41,960 nt of DNA from Pseudomonas batumici (GCF_000820515.1 NZ_JXDG01000111.1:1-41960), one strand, 5' to 3'; numbered from the stretch's first letter, positions 1 to 9,347 are shown. Made by a program: numbers and translations. Notes: generated from the letters alone by a model not told the origin.

Positions 1-1041
1 ACCCTGCTGGGGGGAGCGGGTAATGACTTTCTCGACGGTGGCGCGGGCAACGACGTGCTGGATGGCGGTGCCGGCAACGACACCCTGAGTGGCGGGACCG
101 GCAACAACACCTACCTGTTCGGTCGTGGCGACGGCCAGGATCTGGTGACGATCAGCTACGACACCACGGTCAACAAGCTCAATACCTTGCAGTTCAAGGC
201 GGGTGTGGCCCCAAGCGATGTGGTGCTTCGGCAAGTCTATGACAGCCAGACGGGTGTCAGTAACGGCGCGCTGGAGCTGAGCATCGCCGGTACCACCGAC
301 AAGATCACGATCAGTGGTTTCTTCTACCAGGGTAATTCGTCGAATCCTTACAACCCGGTACAGCAGGTGCAATTTGCCGATGGCACCGTATGGAATTTGT
401 CTAATGTCGTCAATATTGCTCTTGCCGGCGACGGTAGCTTGATATCTACCGATGCGGACGACGGCAAAGGTAACCGCATCACGCGTTACTACACCCTTGG
501 CGTCGAGACTGGGGATCACTGGACTGCCAGCGATGGTTCTTATGGCAGCGATACGTTTAACGCTGATGGTCACTCGCAAGTTCAGGTTTTCGATGCCAAT
601 GGTACCCATACACTGGATCGCCCCAATAGTCAGGCGACCTTAACCACCGGCAGCGGTGGCGATACGTATGCGGTTGCGCGCGGTGCCGGAGCGGATCTAA
701 TCAACGACCAGGTCGTCGCGGGTAGTACGGATCGTCTTCAATACGCGGCGGATATCAAGGCCGATCAGCTCTGGTTCCAACACAACGGCAATGATCTGGT
801 GATCAACGTTATGGGTACCTCGGATACCGAAACGATCACGAACTGGTATGTCGCACCGACGAATCAAGTGGGGCAAATCCAGGCAGGCGATGGCAAGGTA
901 TTACTCGCGAGCCAAGTCGATAACCTGGTCAGTGCGATGGCGGCTTTCGCGCCACCGAGCGCGGGGCAGACCAGCTTATCGGCCCTGAGCGCGAACGAAC
1001 AAGCGGCCTTGGCCCCTGTGCTCGCCGCTAACTGGCATTGA
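1..1041 (+). CDS. RTX calcium-binding protein, C-terminal part (5' end outside window)
   Basis: The reading frame is open from base 1, so the gene starts upstream of the window. The first 30 codons are glycine/aspartate-rich nonapeptide repeats of the GGxGNDxLx type, which form Ca2+-binding beta-rolls in RTX proteins. About 300 residues of beta-rich sequence follow; they resemble the haemolysin-type calcium-binding related domain (two copies of a pattern around LQF/LQYAADI and VQFADG). The extreme C-terminus (SLSALSANEQAALAPVLA) is uncleaved and Ala/Leu/Ser-rich, as expected for a type I secretion signal. The two genes downstream encode an HlyB-type exporter and an HlyD-type adaptor, so this is very likely their substrate. 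Toxin, enzyme or adhesin activity would lie in the missing N-terminal part and cannot be told. Confidence 0.9.
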   Translation, partial: TLLGGAGNDFLDGGAGNDVLDGGAGNDTLSGGTGNNTYLFGRGDGQDLVTISYDTTVNKLNTLQFKAGVAPSDVVLRQVYDSQTGVSNGALELSIAGTTDKITISGFFYQGNSSNPYNPVQQVQFADGTVWNLSNVVNIALAGDGSLISTDADDGKGNRITRYYTLGVETGDHWTASDGSYGSDTFNADGHSQVQVFDANGTHTLDRPNSQATLTTGSGGDTYAVARGAGADLINDQVVAGSTDRLQYAADIKADQLWFQHNGNDLVINVMGTSDTETITNWYVAPTNQVGQIQAGDGKVLLASQVDNLVSAMAAFAPPSAGQTSLSALSANEQAALAPVLAANWH

Positions 1042-1068
1042 ACTCAATAATCTAACTAGCTTGGCTAA

Positions 1069-1106
1069 AAACACCACCGCCTCATTAATCTGAAGCGGTG
1101 GTGTTT
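1069..1106. terminator. 12-bp perfect hairpin between RTX gene and exporter
   Basis: AAACACCACCGC (1069-1080) and GCGGTGGTGTTT (1095-1106) are perfect inverted repeats around a 14-nt loop, 30 bases after the RTX stop and 20 before the exporter start. The plus-strand transcript has only a short U run after the stem, so it may be a partial terminator or 3' stabilising structure that sets a high substrate-to-exporter ratio. Confidence 0.7.
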
Positions 1107-1126
1107 AAATAAAAACGGAGTACTTC

Positions 1127-3325
1127 ATGGAAGGCGACAACCCCAGCGCCGCGGATGACAGGGACGGCGGGAATAGCACGCCTTTACCGCCCACTGAGTC
1201 TGAGACACCACCACCCAAGTCGATCGATACCGGTTTGGCCTGTTTGGTGATGCTGGCCCGTTATCACAATGTTGCAGCAGAGCCCGAGCAACTGGCCCAC
1301 GAGTTTCAGCTCGATGAGCATCCGTTCGGCAAGTCCGATATTTTGCTGGCTGCGAAAAAGCTGCAGCTCAAGGCGAAACCGGTGCGCACCGACAGTTCGC
1401 GTTTAATGCGTACGCCGCTGCCGGCGATCGCCATCGATGTCGATGGGCAGTTTTTTATTATCGCGCGCGCGGAAGCCGATAAAGTCCTGATTCACGATCC
1501 GCGTGTGCAGCGTCCGCAACAACTCTCTATTGAGGAGTTAAATGCACGCTGGAGCGGCGAGCTGATATTATTCACGTCACGCGCATTGATGGCGGGTGAG
1601 CTGTCGAAATTCGATTTCACCTGGTTTATTCCCTCCGTTGTCAAATACCGTAAGTTGCTCAGCGAGATTTTGCTCGTCTCCTTCGGGCTACAATTGTTCG
1701 GCTTGGTCACACCGCTCTTTTTCCAGGTAGTGATGGACAAGGTGCTGGTTCACCGTGGCTTTTCTACACTTGACGTTATTGCAGTGGGCCTGCTCGTAGT
1801 GTCGCTGTTCGAATCCGTCTTGAGTGGACTGCGCACGTATGTGTTTGCACATACTACCAGCCGTATCGATGTGGAATTGGGGGCGCGTTTATTTCGGCAT
1901 TTGCTGGAGTTGCCGTTAGCGTATTTTCAATCACGACGGGTCGGTGATTCGGTCGCACGTGTACGCGAGCTGGAAAATATTCGCAGCTTTCTCACCGGCA
2001 ACACGCTGACGCTAATCCTTGATGTATTTTTCTCGGTCGTGTTTATCGCCGTGATGCTGTTCTATAGCGGCTGGCTCACATTGATTGTATTGATCTCAAT
2101 GCCGCTGTACGTGCTGGTTTCTGTTGGCATCACGCCGTTATTGCGCGCGCGCCTAAATGAAAAATTTAACCGCGGTGCCGAGAATCAATCGTTTCTGGTC
2201 GAAACCATTTCCGCCATCGACACCGTTAAATCGATGGCAGTAGAGCCGCAAATGATCCGGCGCTGGGACAATCAGATGGCCGCGTACATTGCCGCGGGCT
2301 TCAGAACGGCGAGCCTCGGCACCATTGCACGTGAAGCCGTGGGCGTCATTGGCAAATTAGTAACGGTGGCCACGCTGTGGTTGGGTGCGCAGTTGGTCAT
2401 CGGCGGCGATCTCACCGTTGGTCAATTGATAGCATTTAATATGCTGGCAGGGCGTGTGGCGCAGCCGATTATGCGTCTGGCACAATTGTGGACGGACTTT
2501 CAGCAAATCGGTATTTCGGTGCAGCGCCTCGGAGATATTCTCAATACGCGCTCCGAACTCGCGAACAGCAATCGCAGCGCCCTGCCTGTACTGAAAGGCC
2601 TTATCGAATTCGACAAGGTAAGTTTTCGGTACCGGCCCGATGGCTCGGAAATTCTGCGCGATGTTTCCCTGGTGATTAATCCCGGCGAATCGATCGGTAT
2701 TGTTGGGCGTTCGGGGTCTGGTAAAAGCACGTTAACGCGTCTGTTGCAGCGGCTGTATGTGCCCGAACGCGGACGTGTGTTGGTCGATGGCATGGACCTC
2801 GCACTCGCCGACCCTTCATCGCTGCGCCGACAAATCGGCGTCGTACTGCAGGAAAACATTTTGTTCAATCGCAGCATACGCGAAAACATTGCGTTGGCTG
2901 ATCCGGGCGCCCCACTCGATGCCGTCATTCATGCTGCAAAGCTAGCCGGTGCGCACGAATTTATTTTAGAACTTCCCGAAGGCTACGACACCATGGTCGG
3001 CGAGCACGGTGCAAGCTTATCCGGCGGCCAACGTCAGCGCGTAGCCATTGCTCGCGCCTTAATCACCAACCCGCGCATTTTGATTTTTGATGAAGCGACC
3101 AGTGCACTCGATTACGAATCCGAGCGGATTATTCAAAATAATATGCAAGCCATTTGCCAAGGCCGCACCGTGATCATCATCGCGCATCGGCTATCGGCCG
3201 TTCGCCACACCCACCGTATTGTCGTACTCGATCGTGGCCAGATCGTTGAGCAAGGCACACACTCCGAATTGGCAACACACCAAGCCGGGCACTACGCGCG
3301 CTTACTGCGAATGCAGCAAGGTTAA
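1127..3325 (+). CDS. Type I secretion ABC transporter (HlyB/RtxB family)
   Basis: A 732-aa inner-membrane permease-ATPase that would energise one-step export of the upstream RTX protein. Residues about 30-155 form a C39 peptidase-like domain. The motif reads DTGLACLVM, with Thr where active C39 peptidases have Cys, so it is a non-cleaving substrate-docking (CLD) domain as in HlyB. Residues about 165-450 hold the six-helix ABC exporter membrane domain. The nucleotide-binding domain has Walker A GRSGSGKST (about 527), the signature LSGGQRQRVAIARAL (about 631), Walker B ILIFDEATSALD (about 651) and the H-loop IIAHRLS. The ATG follows a CGGAG ribosome site. Length matches HlyB-like proteins. The adaptor gene starts 15 bases after the stop; no TolC-type gene follows. 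Confidence 0.93.
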   Translation: MEGDNPSAADDRDGGNSTPLPPTESETPPPKSIDTGLACLVMLARYHNVAAEPEQLAHEFQLDEHPFGKSDILLAAKKLQLKAKPVRTDSSRLMRTPLPAIAIDVDGQFFIIARAEADKVLIHDPRVQRPQQLSIEELNARWSGELILFTSRALMAGELSKFDFTWFIPSVVKYRKLLSEILLVSFGLQLFGLVTPLFFQVVMDKVLVHRGFSTLDVIAVGLLVVSLFESVLSGLRTYVFAHTTSRIDVELGARLFRHLLELPLAYFQSRRVGDSVARVRELENIRSFLTGNTLTLILDVFFSVVFIAVMLFYSGWLTLIVLISMPLYVLVSVGITPLLRARLNEKFNRGAENQSFLVETISAIDTVKSMAVEPQMIRRWDNQMAAYIAAGFRTASLGTIAREAVGVIGKLVTVATLWLGAQLVIGGDLTVGQLIAFNMLAGRVAQPIMRLAQLWTDFQQIGISVQRLGDILNTRSELANSNRSALPVLKGLIEFDKVSFRYRPDGSEILRDVSLVINPGESIGIVGRSGSGKSTLTRLLQRLYVPERGRVLVDGMDLALADPSSLRRQIGVVLQENILFNRSIRENIALADPGAPLDAVIHAAKLAGAHEFILELPEGYDTMVGEHGASLSGGQRQRVAIARALITNPRILIFDEATSALDYESERIIQNNMQAICQGRTVIIIAHRLSAVRHTHRIVVLDRGQIVEQGTHSELATHQAGHYARLLRMQQG

Positions 3326-3340
3326 GGAGTTTTAAACGAA

Positions 3341-4825
3341 ATGAGTCCGCGCTGGGATGCTACACGCGAATTACTGAAACGCTATGCCGTACATTTTGGT
3401 TACGCTTGGGCGCGCCGAGCGGAAATGGATCCTCCACCACGTCTGTCGCACGAACTACAATTTCTGCCGTCAGCTTTGTCGTTACAAGAAACGCCGGTGC
3501 ATCCAGCACCGCGCGTTGCTATGCGATTAATCATTACCTTCGCGGCGCTCGCGTTAATTTGGTCAGTTGTCGGCAAGGTTGATATCGTCGCCACTGCCAG
3601 TGGCAAGATTATTCCGAACGCGCACACTAAAGTCATTCAGCCGCTGGAAACGGCTATTGTAAAAGCTATTTATGTCAACGACGGACAGAAAGTCAAAGCT
3701 GGTGATGTGTTAATTGAACTGGATGCCACCACGGCGCAAGCTGACACTGATCGTACTCATATTGATTGGCAGCAAACCCAACTTGATGCGGCACGAGCAC
3801 GAGCTATACTAGAGGCGTTAACGCACAACAATACTGCTCCAGTTATGAGCGATCCACTCAATGGGGCCGAATTGGAAAAATATGCAGCCGCGCAGCGCAT
3901 GGCTGCCGGGCAATACGCGGAATACCGCACCAAGTGGCAACAGCTCAGCGCGGAGTTAACCCAACACGAATCCGAGCGTGCCGCGATACTCGAAAACGAA
4001 CACAAACTGGAAGCAACGCTGCCGATTGCCACTCAGCGCGAAAAAGATTTCAAAGACTTGCTCGAAAAAAGCTATGTAGCGCGGCACGACTATTTAGATA
4101 AAGAGCAGGCGCGCATCGAAATGGAACGCGATCTTGCTTCAGCCAAAGCCAAACTTAAGGAACTTGATGCAGTCATCCTGACCACCCAGCGCCAAAAAGA
4201 AGCATTGACAGCTGAAACGCAGCGAACACAACTCGACCAACTGCACGATGCCGAACAGAAAATGGGGGACTACAAACAGGAATACATTAAAGCCAACAAT
4301 CATCGCGATTCGATGACGCTGACAGCACCGGTCGATGGCACTGTGCAACAACTCGCCATTCATACGATTGGCGGCGTGGTAACCCCTGCGCAGCAATTGA
4401 TGGCTGTCGTGCCGTTAGACAACGCATTGGATGTTGAAGCATTTGTGCAAAACAAAGACATCGGTTTTGTGAACGAAGGACAAGACGCACAGATCAAAAT
4501 CGAAACGTTTCCGTTCACCAAATACGGCACGATTCATGGCACCGTACTGCGGGTTTCCAATGACGCGGTGCAGGAAGACCCCAAGCAAACGCAAACCAAC
4601 GACAGCAAAACCAATAGCGCAGACAACCGCGATAAACCTTCTGGTCTCGTGTACTCCGCGCGCGTGCAGATGGCCACAAACACAATGGATGTCGATGGCA
4701 AAACCATCAACCTGACCCCAGGCATGGCGGTGACAGTGGAAATCAAAACCGGCAGGCGCCGCTTGATCGAGTACTTCTTGAGTCCACTGATGCAATACAA
4801 GGATGAGAGCTTAAGGGAGCGGTAA
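3341..4825 (+). CDS. Type I secretion periplasmic adaptor (HlyD family)
   Basis: A 494-aa membrane fusion protein linking the ABC exporter to an outer-membrane TolC-type channel. One membrane helix lies at about residues 62-80 (IITFAALALIWSVVGKV). It is followed by the typical HlyD beta/lipoyl start (TASGKIIPNAHTKVIQPLETAIVKAI, then GQKVKAGDVLIELDA), a long Gln/Glu/Ala-rich coiled-coil hairpin (about 125-325), and a C-terminal beta-barrel part (LTAPVDGTVQQLA, then LTPGMAVTVEIKTGRRRLIEYFLSP). AAGGAG lies upstream of the ATG. It forms an operon with the exporter. The outer-membrane partner is not in the window and may be encoded elsewhere. Confidence 0.92.
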   Translation: MSPRWDATRELLKRYAVHFGYAWARRAEMDPPPRLSHELQFLPSALSLQETPVHPAPRVAMRLIITFAALALIWSVVGKVDIVATASGKIIPNAHTKVIQPLETAIVKAIYVNDGQKVKAGDVLIELDATTAQADTDRTHIDWQQTQLDAARARAILEALTHNNTAPVMSDPLNGAELEKYAAAQRMAAGQYAEYRTKWQQLSAELTQHESERAAILENEHKLEATLPIATQREKDFKDLLEKSYVARHDYLDKEQARIEMERDLASAKAKLKELDAVILTTQRQKEALTAETQRTQLDQLHDAEQKMGDYKQEYIKANNHRDSMTLTAPVDGTVQQLAIHTIGGVVTPAQQLMAVVPLDNALDVEAFVQNKDIGFVNEGQDAQIKIETFPFTKYGTIHGTVLRVSNDAVQEDPKQTQTNDSKTNSADNRDKPSGLVYSARVQMATNTMDVDGKTINLTPGMAVTVEIKTGRRRLIEYFLSPLMQYKDESLRER

Positions 4826-4881
4826 TCAGTCCGCGCCTAGGAAACTTGTGCGGTTGCCATGGGCCCAGTTACGTCGCGCGC

Positions 4882-5080
4882 TCAGTGATGCGGCAGCAGC
4901 GTGGTGATTTCACTCGCTCTCTGCGTCGGCAGCTGCGTTAGCGCCTCATTGAGATACGCCTACGGGTCATGCCCATTCATGCGCGCCGACTGGATCCAGC
5001 TCATGATCGCCGCCGCTCGCTTGCCGCAGCGTAAAGAGCGGCTTCGCCCTGGTGTAGAGCCATCTGCTCGGCGCGCTCCT
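4882..5080 (-). pseudogene. IS66-family transposase C-terminal remnant
   Basis: On the minus strand a frame reads GKRAAAIMSWIQSARMNGHDP, then an in-frame TAG, then AYLNEALTQLPTQRASEI and LLPHH before TGA (4884-4882). This is the well-known C-terminal signature of IS66-type transposases (SxRxNGHDPYxYL, LTRLPT, LLPH). The stop codon replaces the conserved Tyr of DPYAYL, and upstream sequence is no longer open in one frame. Only about 60 codons survive and no terminal inverted repeat was recognised. It lies just beyond the secretion operon and marks an old insertion or deletion at the boundary of the accessory region. The rest of 4826-5287 shows no gene. Confidence 0.8.
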
Positions 5081-5287
5081 TGAATGTGGTCGGGTCGAGC
5101 CGTTTTTATCCGGGCTGGGCGGTGAAAAACATCGTTGTCTGACTCTTTAGCTGCATAAAATAGAGCCTTTTGTTCATAAGAGTAGTTGACCCATTTATGC
5201 TAACCATCCATAAGTATCAGTGACTAGTCATTCGGTCAGGGATTTTTGAAAATCTTGCCGGAGGTCACGGTTTCTACCTGTATGCTT

Positions 5288-6229
5288 TCAGGGGGCGAAG
5301 ACTTTTCCCCCATAAAGCGGGGGTAGACCAACGGCCTTCAGTAGGGAGTTGCGCCCAGTGTTACAGTACTGGACCCCGTTGAGGAGAGTGACGCGCTGCG
5401 GGCATCTGAGGGCGGTATGGCTAGCGTTCATAAGAGGTTGATCTTTACCTGTCGCCACGTTTAGCCCTCCCCAATTCAACCCGATACCTCCATCCGGTGC
5501 TTTTAGATAGTCTGCACACTTCCAGTAAAGTGTCTGCGGCATTTTGGTTTTATAATTCTTGAGGGCTAAAGGCTTGCCAGTGGTCGCGCTGAAAGCCAGC
5601 TGGTAGTAGAGGTTCCAGTCGATACACCGCAAAATCTCATAATTCTCCGTATGTTTTTCATTGGCCACTATATAAACCTTGAATGCCATCAATCGGCTGA
5701 ACGTCCTCAAACTCATTGCTCTACCAGTAGTAGGATCTGTGGTCATTATTTTTGCGCCGGGGGCGTCATCAAGATAGGGGTCTTTACCATTACAGGTTTT
5801 TATGAGGGTCATGGGTTCCAATTTGTTACCGTTAAGAGGGTTCATATACTCCTTGAAAACCAAGTTTGTGCCGATCGCAACCCCCTCATCGTAGGGAGCG
5901 TTATAGCCAAGCATGATGTCTAGTGCTGGCAAATTCATGGTCTGAGCGGATATCGTCACATCGTGATATTCAATTTGTATGTCGTCGCGCAGCACATTTT
6001 GTACGAAACCAACCCTCCAGTTGTGAAATCGTTCATCATTATGCACTCTGATTGTGGCCTCCATGAGCAAGTTTGGCGATGTGATCGTGATATGCTCATA
6101 ACCCGTGTTGGCCACTTCAGAATGCTTAGTTCCGGCATATAGCTCTTCGTTGTAAGCGTGCTTAAAACGCTCAACCGTTATCGGCTTCGAACAGGTGCAG
6201 GAAAGGGCTATTAGGCTGTTCTCAAACAT
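5288..6229 (-). CDS. Hypothetical protein, no family recognised
   Basis: A 313-aa protein beginning MFENSLIALSCTC. The chosen ATG (6229) has a strong GGAGGAAA ribosome site six bases upstream; the open frame extends 27 codons further but without such a site. There is no signal peptide or membrane segment. The sequence is mixed alpha/beta with several Trp/Tyr and a C-terminal stretch rich in Gly/Asn (GGIGLNWGGLNVATGKD). Base composition is AT-richer than the neighbouring ICE genes, suggesting separate acquisition. It stands alone, between the IS66 remnant and a divergent 490-bp intergenic region. A secreted or cell-surface cargo role is possible but unsupported. Confidence 0.75.
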   Translation of the reverse strand: MFENSLIALSCTCSKPITVERFKHAYNEELYAGTKHSEVANTGYEHITITSPNLLMEATIRVHNDERFHNWRVGFVQNVLRDDIQIEYHDVTISAQTMNLPALDIMLGYNAPYDEGVAIGTNLVFKEYMNPLNGNKLEPMTLIKTCNGKDPYLDDAPGAKIMTTDPTTGRAMSLRTFSRLMAFKVYIVANEKHTENYEILRCIDWNLYYQLAFSATTGKPLALKNYKTKMPQTLYWKCADYLKAPDGGIGLNWGGLNVATGKDQPLMNASHTALRCPQRVTLLNGVQYCNTGRNSLLKAVGLPPLYGGKVFAP

Positions 6230-6446
6230 GTTTTTTCCTCCATTGGATAGGGTGTGATTCCTTTCGAACGGGCAAGGAGCAGTACTGGCAGTGCGATCAT
6301 TCAAGTACACAAGGGTAGATCATTCTCAATCATCGGACTGAGTGGGTTCAGACATGACCTATCGCCACAAGGTGCCCGCTCGCATAACTATTGGCACGAT
6401 CTGTGAGCGCGTCGACCTTTTCCTCATTGGATTGATATCCAAAATG

Positions 6447-6494
6447 AGCGTCTCACAGCGTGCGCCTGTTTTTTCCCTTTGATGAGACGCTTTT
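6447..6494 (+). terminator. Inverted repeat with T-run in the 6230-6718 intergenic region
   Basis: AGCGTCTCA (6447-6455) and TGAGACGCT (6483-6491) pair perfectly around a 27-nt loop and are followed by TTT. It lies upstream of the ICE operon, so it could insulate or attenuate that operon. The remainder of this 490-bp intergenic stretch has no convincing gene; the short frame at 6460-6669 has no coding character. Confidence 0.5.
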
Positions 6495-6718
6495 ACTGAC
6501 AGAAAGCCCAGAGGAAAAGAACTACAAATTTAACGCGCCACTACGGAATGGATCCGATGGCGAGCACGATGGTGCTCATAAGCCGCGGACGCGGATTCGG
6601 ATCTCGCAGGAGGAAAGTTCGGTGGGGTCGGTGGGGATGCTGAGTCAGTCCTGCCACAAGGCGAAGTAGAAGGGCGGTCGGCTCTGTGGGCGATCGCTAC
6701 AACAGGGAGAAAGCACAA

Positions 6719-6973
6719 ATGGATTTGAGCGCTGATGACATGCTTGATGACACCTGCACGGTGCTGTTCAAGCTCAGCAGAGAGTTGTTGGAGAGCCGTG
6801 GTTTTCTGTACGAGCTGGCTTGCCGCCTGGAAGGGTGGGCAGGGGTTGAGGTACTGCGTGTTCAGCTCGAGGGATACAGCTATGAGTCTCAACCCGATCT
6901 TGAGGACTTGGCGGAGGCTCTCGAGGTCGTTGAGGGACGACAAGGAGAGGGCGATGACAGCGCGATTACCTGA
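6719..6973 (+). CDS. Small acidic protein coupled to the ICE ParB gene
   Basis: An 84-aa acidic protein (starts MDLSADDMLDDTC). The ATG at 6719 has a GGGAGAAA ribosome site; an earlier GTG in the same frame lacks one. Its last 20 bases overlap the start of the ParB-like gene, so the two are probably translationally coupled. In related ICEs a small gene often sits at this place between parA-like and parB-like genes, but I do not recognise a named family. No parA gene precedes it here. Confidence 0.65.
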   Translation: MDLSADDMLDDTCTVLFKLSRELLESRGFLYELACRLEGWAGVEVLRVQLEGYSYESQPDLEDLAEALEVVEGRQGEGDDSAIT

Positions 6974-8651
6974 TCCCGTTGTCGACACCCCGATGATTGT
7001 GACGTTGGACGAACTGCGAGCCTATGAATACGACCCCCGGGTGAATCGCAATCCACTGTATGACGAGATACGTGCCTCTATCCTCAGCCGTGGTTTGGAC
7101 GCACCACCGCCCATAACCCGTCGGCCAGGAGAGGCGCACTTCATCATCCGCAACGGCGGCAATACGCGGCTGGCGATTCTCAATGACCTCTGGCGGGAAA
7201 CCCGAGACGAGCGGTTCTTTCGTATTCACTGCCTGTTTCGTCCTTGGCCGGCTCGCGGGGAAATCGTCGCGCTGGCAGGGCACTTGACGGAGAGCGACCT
7301 GCACGGTGGGCTGACCTTTATCGAGCGGGCGTTGGGTGTGGAGCGGCTGAAGGCGTTCTATGAACAGGAGCTGGAGGCGCAGCTTTCCCAGCGTGAGTTG
7401 GCCAAGCGCCTCATGGCTGATGGTTACCCAGTTTCGCAGTCCCACATCAGCAAGATGCAGGACACGGTGCGCTATTTGCTGCCGGCCATTCCCAATACGT
7501 TGTACGCAGGCTTGGGTAAGCCCCAGATCGAAAAGCTGACCGCACTGCGCCGCTCGAGTGAAAGAGCCTGGTTGAAGCACGCGGGGGCAGCAGTTCAAGC
7601 AAGGGATCACGGTCCTCTGTTCCAGGAGACCCTCGCTCTGTTTGACCAGGGAGACTTCAGCTTCGAGCGTTTTCAGGATGAGTTGCTGCACAAGCTGGCG
7701 CAATTGCTGGGGCAGGATTACAACGCGCTGAAACTGGACCTCCTCGAGCCAGAGCGCCAGGTGCTGCAGCAGCATGCTCTGGGGTTCACGCTGACGTCTC
7801 CATCGTTATCGCCGCCGTTGATGGCCGGGCAGATAGGGCAGGCCACTGACCAAGCGTCCAGGCCGTCAGAGGTGCCGGCGTCGAGCAACCCTGTGATGGA
7901 TGGCGAGGCGGTTCCGCCTGTGCGTTTGGGCGAGCTGGAGCTCTCTGATGGGCTGCCGTTCACGCTTGCGGCAGATGAGCCGCCGACAGGCCTCCAGGGC
8001 CATATAGACTCGACCACACCGCAACATATGCCCTTCACTGATGTAATTGATTCGCTGCAGGTCAGTGATGAGGGTGACGCGATACCTGGTGTCGCGTCGA
8101 TGCTCCAACCGTTCGTTGCCGTGCAGGTGGATGAACCCAATGGAGTGGTGGATTGTGACGACCTCGAAGGTGCTGTCGATGATCCTGAGGGTTTGCGCCA
8201 AGTGATTTTTGGTTTGGTGCGGGACATTGCCGATGAGGTGGCGCTGGCACCTGAATTTTTCTGCGCGAGGGATCAGGGGCTTGGTTATCAGTGCATCCAT
8301 CCTGTGAGCTGGGGCACTGATTCGTTCACTGTTACGCCTGAGGGACTCACACCTCGGGCGCACATTCTCCTCAATCTCTTGGCGGGATTGAGCGACGGTT
8401 GTGGACTGGCCTCAGGGCCAGGACCACTCAGGGGCAACGCTCACCTGGCGTTGCCCTTTGAAATGCCCAGTGACCGATTTGCGGTCAAGCTTGGGCAATT
8501 ACTACTGGGCGGTTCGCCGCTCGACGATCAGCCGGCATCGAGACTGGAGCGTCTCAGCGATGCCGCTCTGATCAAGCTGTTCCGGGTCATACGTTTGGCT
8601 CGGCGTCTTATTGAACGACAGGAAGATCGGCCTGTGAGTCAGGTCATTTGA
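6954..8651 (+). CDS. ParB-like protein of PFGI-1-class ICE (TIGR03764 type)
   Basis: A 565-aa protein with a ParB/sulfiredoxin-like N-terminal domain (about 15-130). It contains YDPRVNRNPLYDEIRASI and IIRNGGNTRLAILNDLW, the ICE variant of the ParB GERRxxA box. A helix-turn-helix-like part follows (LSQRELAKRLMADGYPVSQSHISKM, about 143-170). The long Pro/Ser/Asp-rich middle and the C-terminal domain fit the large ParB proteins of PAPI-1/PFGI-1-like elements. The start ATG (6954) has AAGGAGAGG; the frame is open further upstream but reads through the small gene in another phase. Expected role: maintenance or partition of the excised element, or regulation. The usual partner ParA is missing. Confidence 0.85.
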   Translation: MTARLPDPVVDTPMIVTLDELRAYEYDPRVNRNPLYDEIRASILSRGLDAPPPITRRPGEAHFIIRNGGNTRLAILNDLWRETRDERFFRIHCLFRPWPARGEIVALAGHLTESDLHGGLTFIERALGVERLKAFYEQELEAQLSQRELAKRLMADGYPVSQSHISKMQDTVRYLLPAIPNTLYAGLGKPQIEKLTALRRSSERAWLKHAGAAVQARDHGPLFQETLALFDQGDFSFERFQDELLHKLAQLLGQDYNALKLDLLEPERQVLQQHALGFTLTSPSLSPPLMAGQIGQATDQASRPSEVPASSNPVMDGEAVPPVRLGELELSDGLPFTLAADEPPTGLQGHIDSTTPQHMPFTDVIDSLQVSDEGDAIPGVASMLQPFVAVQVDEPNGVVDCDDLEGAVDDPEGLRQVIFGLVRDIADEVALAPEFFCARDQGLGYQCIHPVSWGTDSFTVTPEGLTPRAHILLNLLAGLSDGCGLASGPGPLRGNAHLALPFEMPSDRFAVKLGQLLLGGSPLDDQPASRLERLSDAALIKLFRVIRLARRLIERQEDRPVSQVI

Positions 8652-8676
8652 TAACCATGGAACGGTGGAGGTACAT

Positions 8677-9228
8677 GTGCTCCCTTTGAATCTAGCAGTC
8701 GCCTTTCAAGTTTTGGACAACATCAAAAATGGCCAACTACGTAGCTGTCTGGCCATGGGGTTTGAAGAGAAGGACCTACAAACCCTGATTGATCCGCAGA
8801 GCATGGTGGCCTTGGTGAACTCACCGGTCCCCTGGTTTAAGGTTGTCGTGGATGGCACCATCGTCCACCGGTTGTTGGCCCATGCCAGAAATATGAATGA
8901 GGAGGAGATTATTCGGCGCGCGATCAGCTTGGGCGCGAGCGGGACCATGATCACTGAGCTCTTTGGTTTGCCACCTAAGGAGATCGCCGTTCGGCGTGAC
9001 ATTCTGGGGATTCCCAGTCGTAAGGGGCGCCCTCCGAAAATCGGCCCTGAGCAGGAAGCCATTCTCTGGGAGCATTGGGTCAAGCTCACGAAGGAGCAGG
9101 GCACTAACCTACGGGACATGCGCTCCGTTCTCGAGGTGGCCATGCTGATGACAGAGCGCGAGCCAACGCAGAACCTGGCAATGGTTTGGAGCATTATCCA
9201 GGACTGGATCGCACAAGATCTGGTGTGA
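8677..9228 (+). CDS. DUF2857 family ICE protein
   Basis: A 183-aa protein, second in the conserved ICE block. The start is taken as GTG 8677 because GGTGGAGGT ends five bases before it; GTG 8665 overlaps that ribosome site. The sequence is mostly helical and includes a probable DNA-binding helix-turn-helix (MITELFGLPPKEIAVRRDIL) followed by a basic GRPPK stretch. This matches DUF2857 proteins, which occur between ParB and the TIGR03761 protein in PFGI-1-class ICEs. Function unknown; an ICE regulatory role is likely from the helix-turn-helix. It starts 25 bases after the ParB gene. Confidence 0.82.
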   Translation: MLPLNLAVAFQVLDNIKNGQLRSCLAMGFEEKDLQTLIDPQSMVALVNSPVPWFKVVVDGTIVHRLLAHARNMNEEEIIRRAISLGASGTMITELFGLPPKEIAVRRDILGIPSRKGRPPKIGPEQEAILWEHWVKLTKEQGTNLRDMRSVLEVAMLMTEREPTQNLAMVWSIIQDWIAQDLV

Positions 9229-9310
9229 TCGCCTGCGGATCTTTCCACCGCTTCACTTTCGGGGGCCGCAGTGGGTCCCCGTTTAAGCTGGTAAGTAGGG
9301 GGCTGAGCAA

Positions 9311-9347
9311 CTGAGAGGGGAATTCCTCAGGTGATTCCACTGGAATC
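9311..9347. promoter_or_regulatory. Clustered palindromes in the 9229-9538 gap
   Basis: The 310-bp gap before the TIGR03761-type gene holds two close symmetric sites: GGAATTCC at 9319-9326 within CTGAG...CTCAG, and GATTCCA-C-TGGAATC at 9333-9347 (7-bp arms). They share the half-site GGAAT. They could be an operator for the downstream genes or a partition-type binding site for the ParB-like protein. No gene is seen in the gap. Confidence 0.45.

Noticed and set aside
5288..6229. Possible secreted toxin call for the unknown 313-aa gene
   Set aside because: No signal peptide, catalytic motif or toxin domain was visible; left as hypothetical.
6966..7775. 269-aa minus-strand frame inside the ParB-like gene
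   Set aside because: Shadow of a GC-rich gene; Leu/Gln-rich translation with no motif, and the plus-strand ParB domain is clear.
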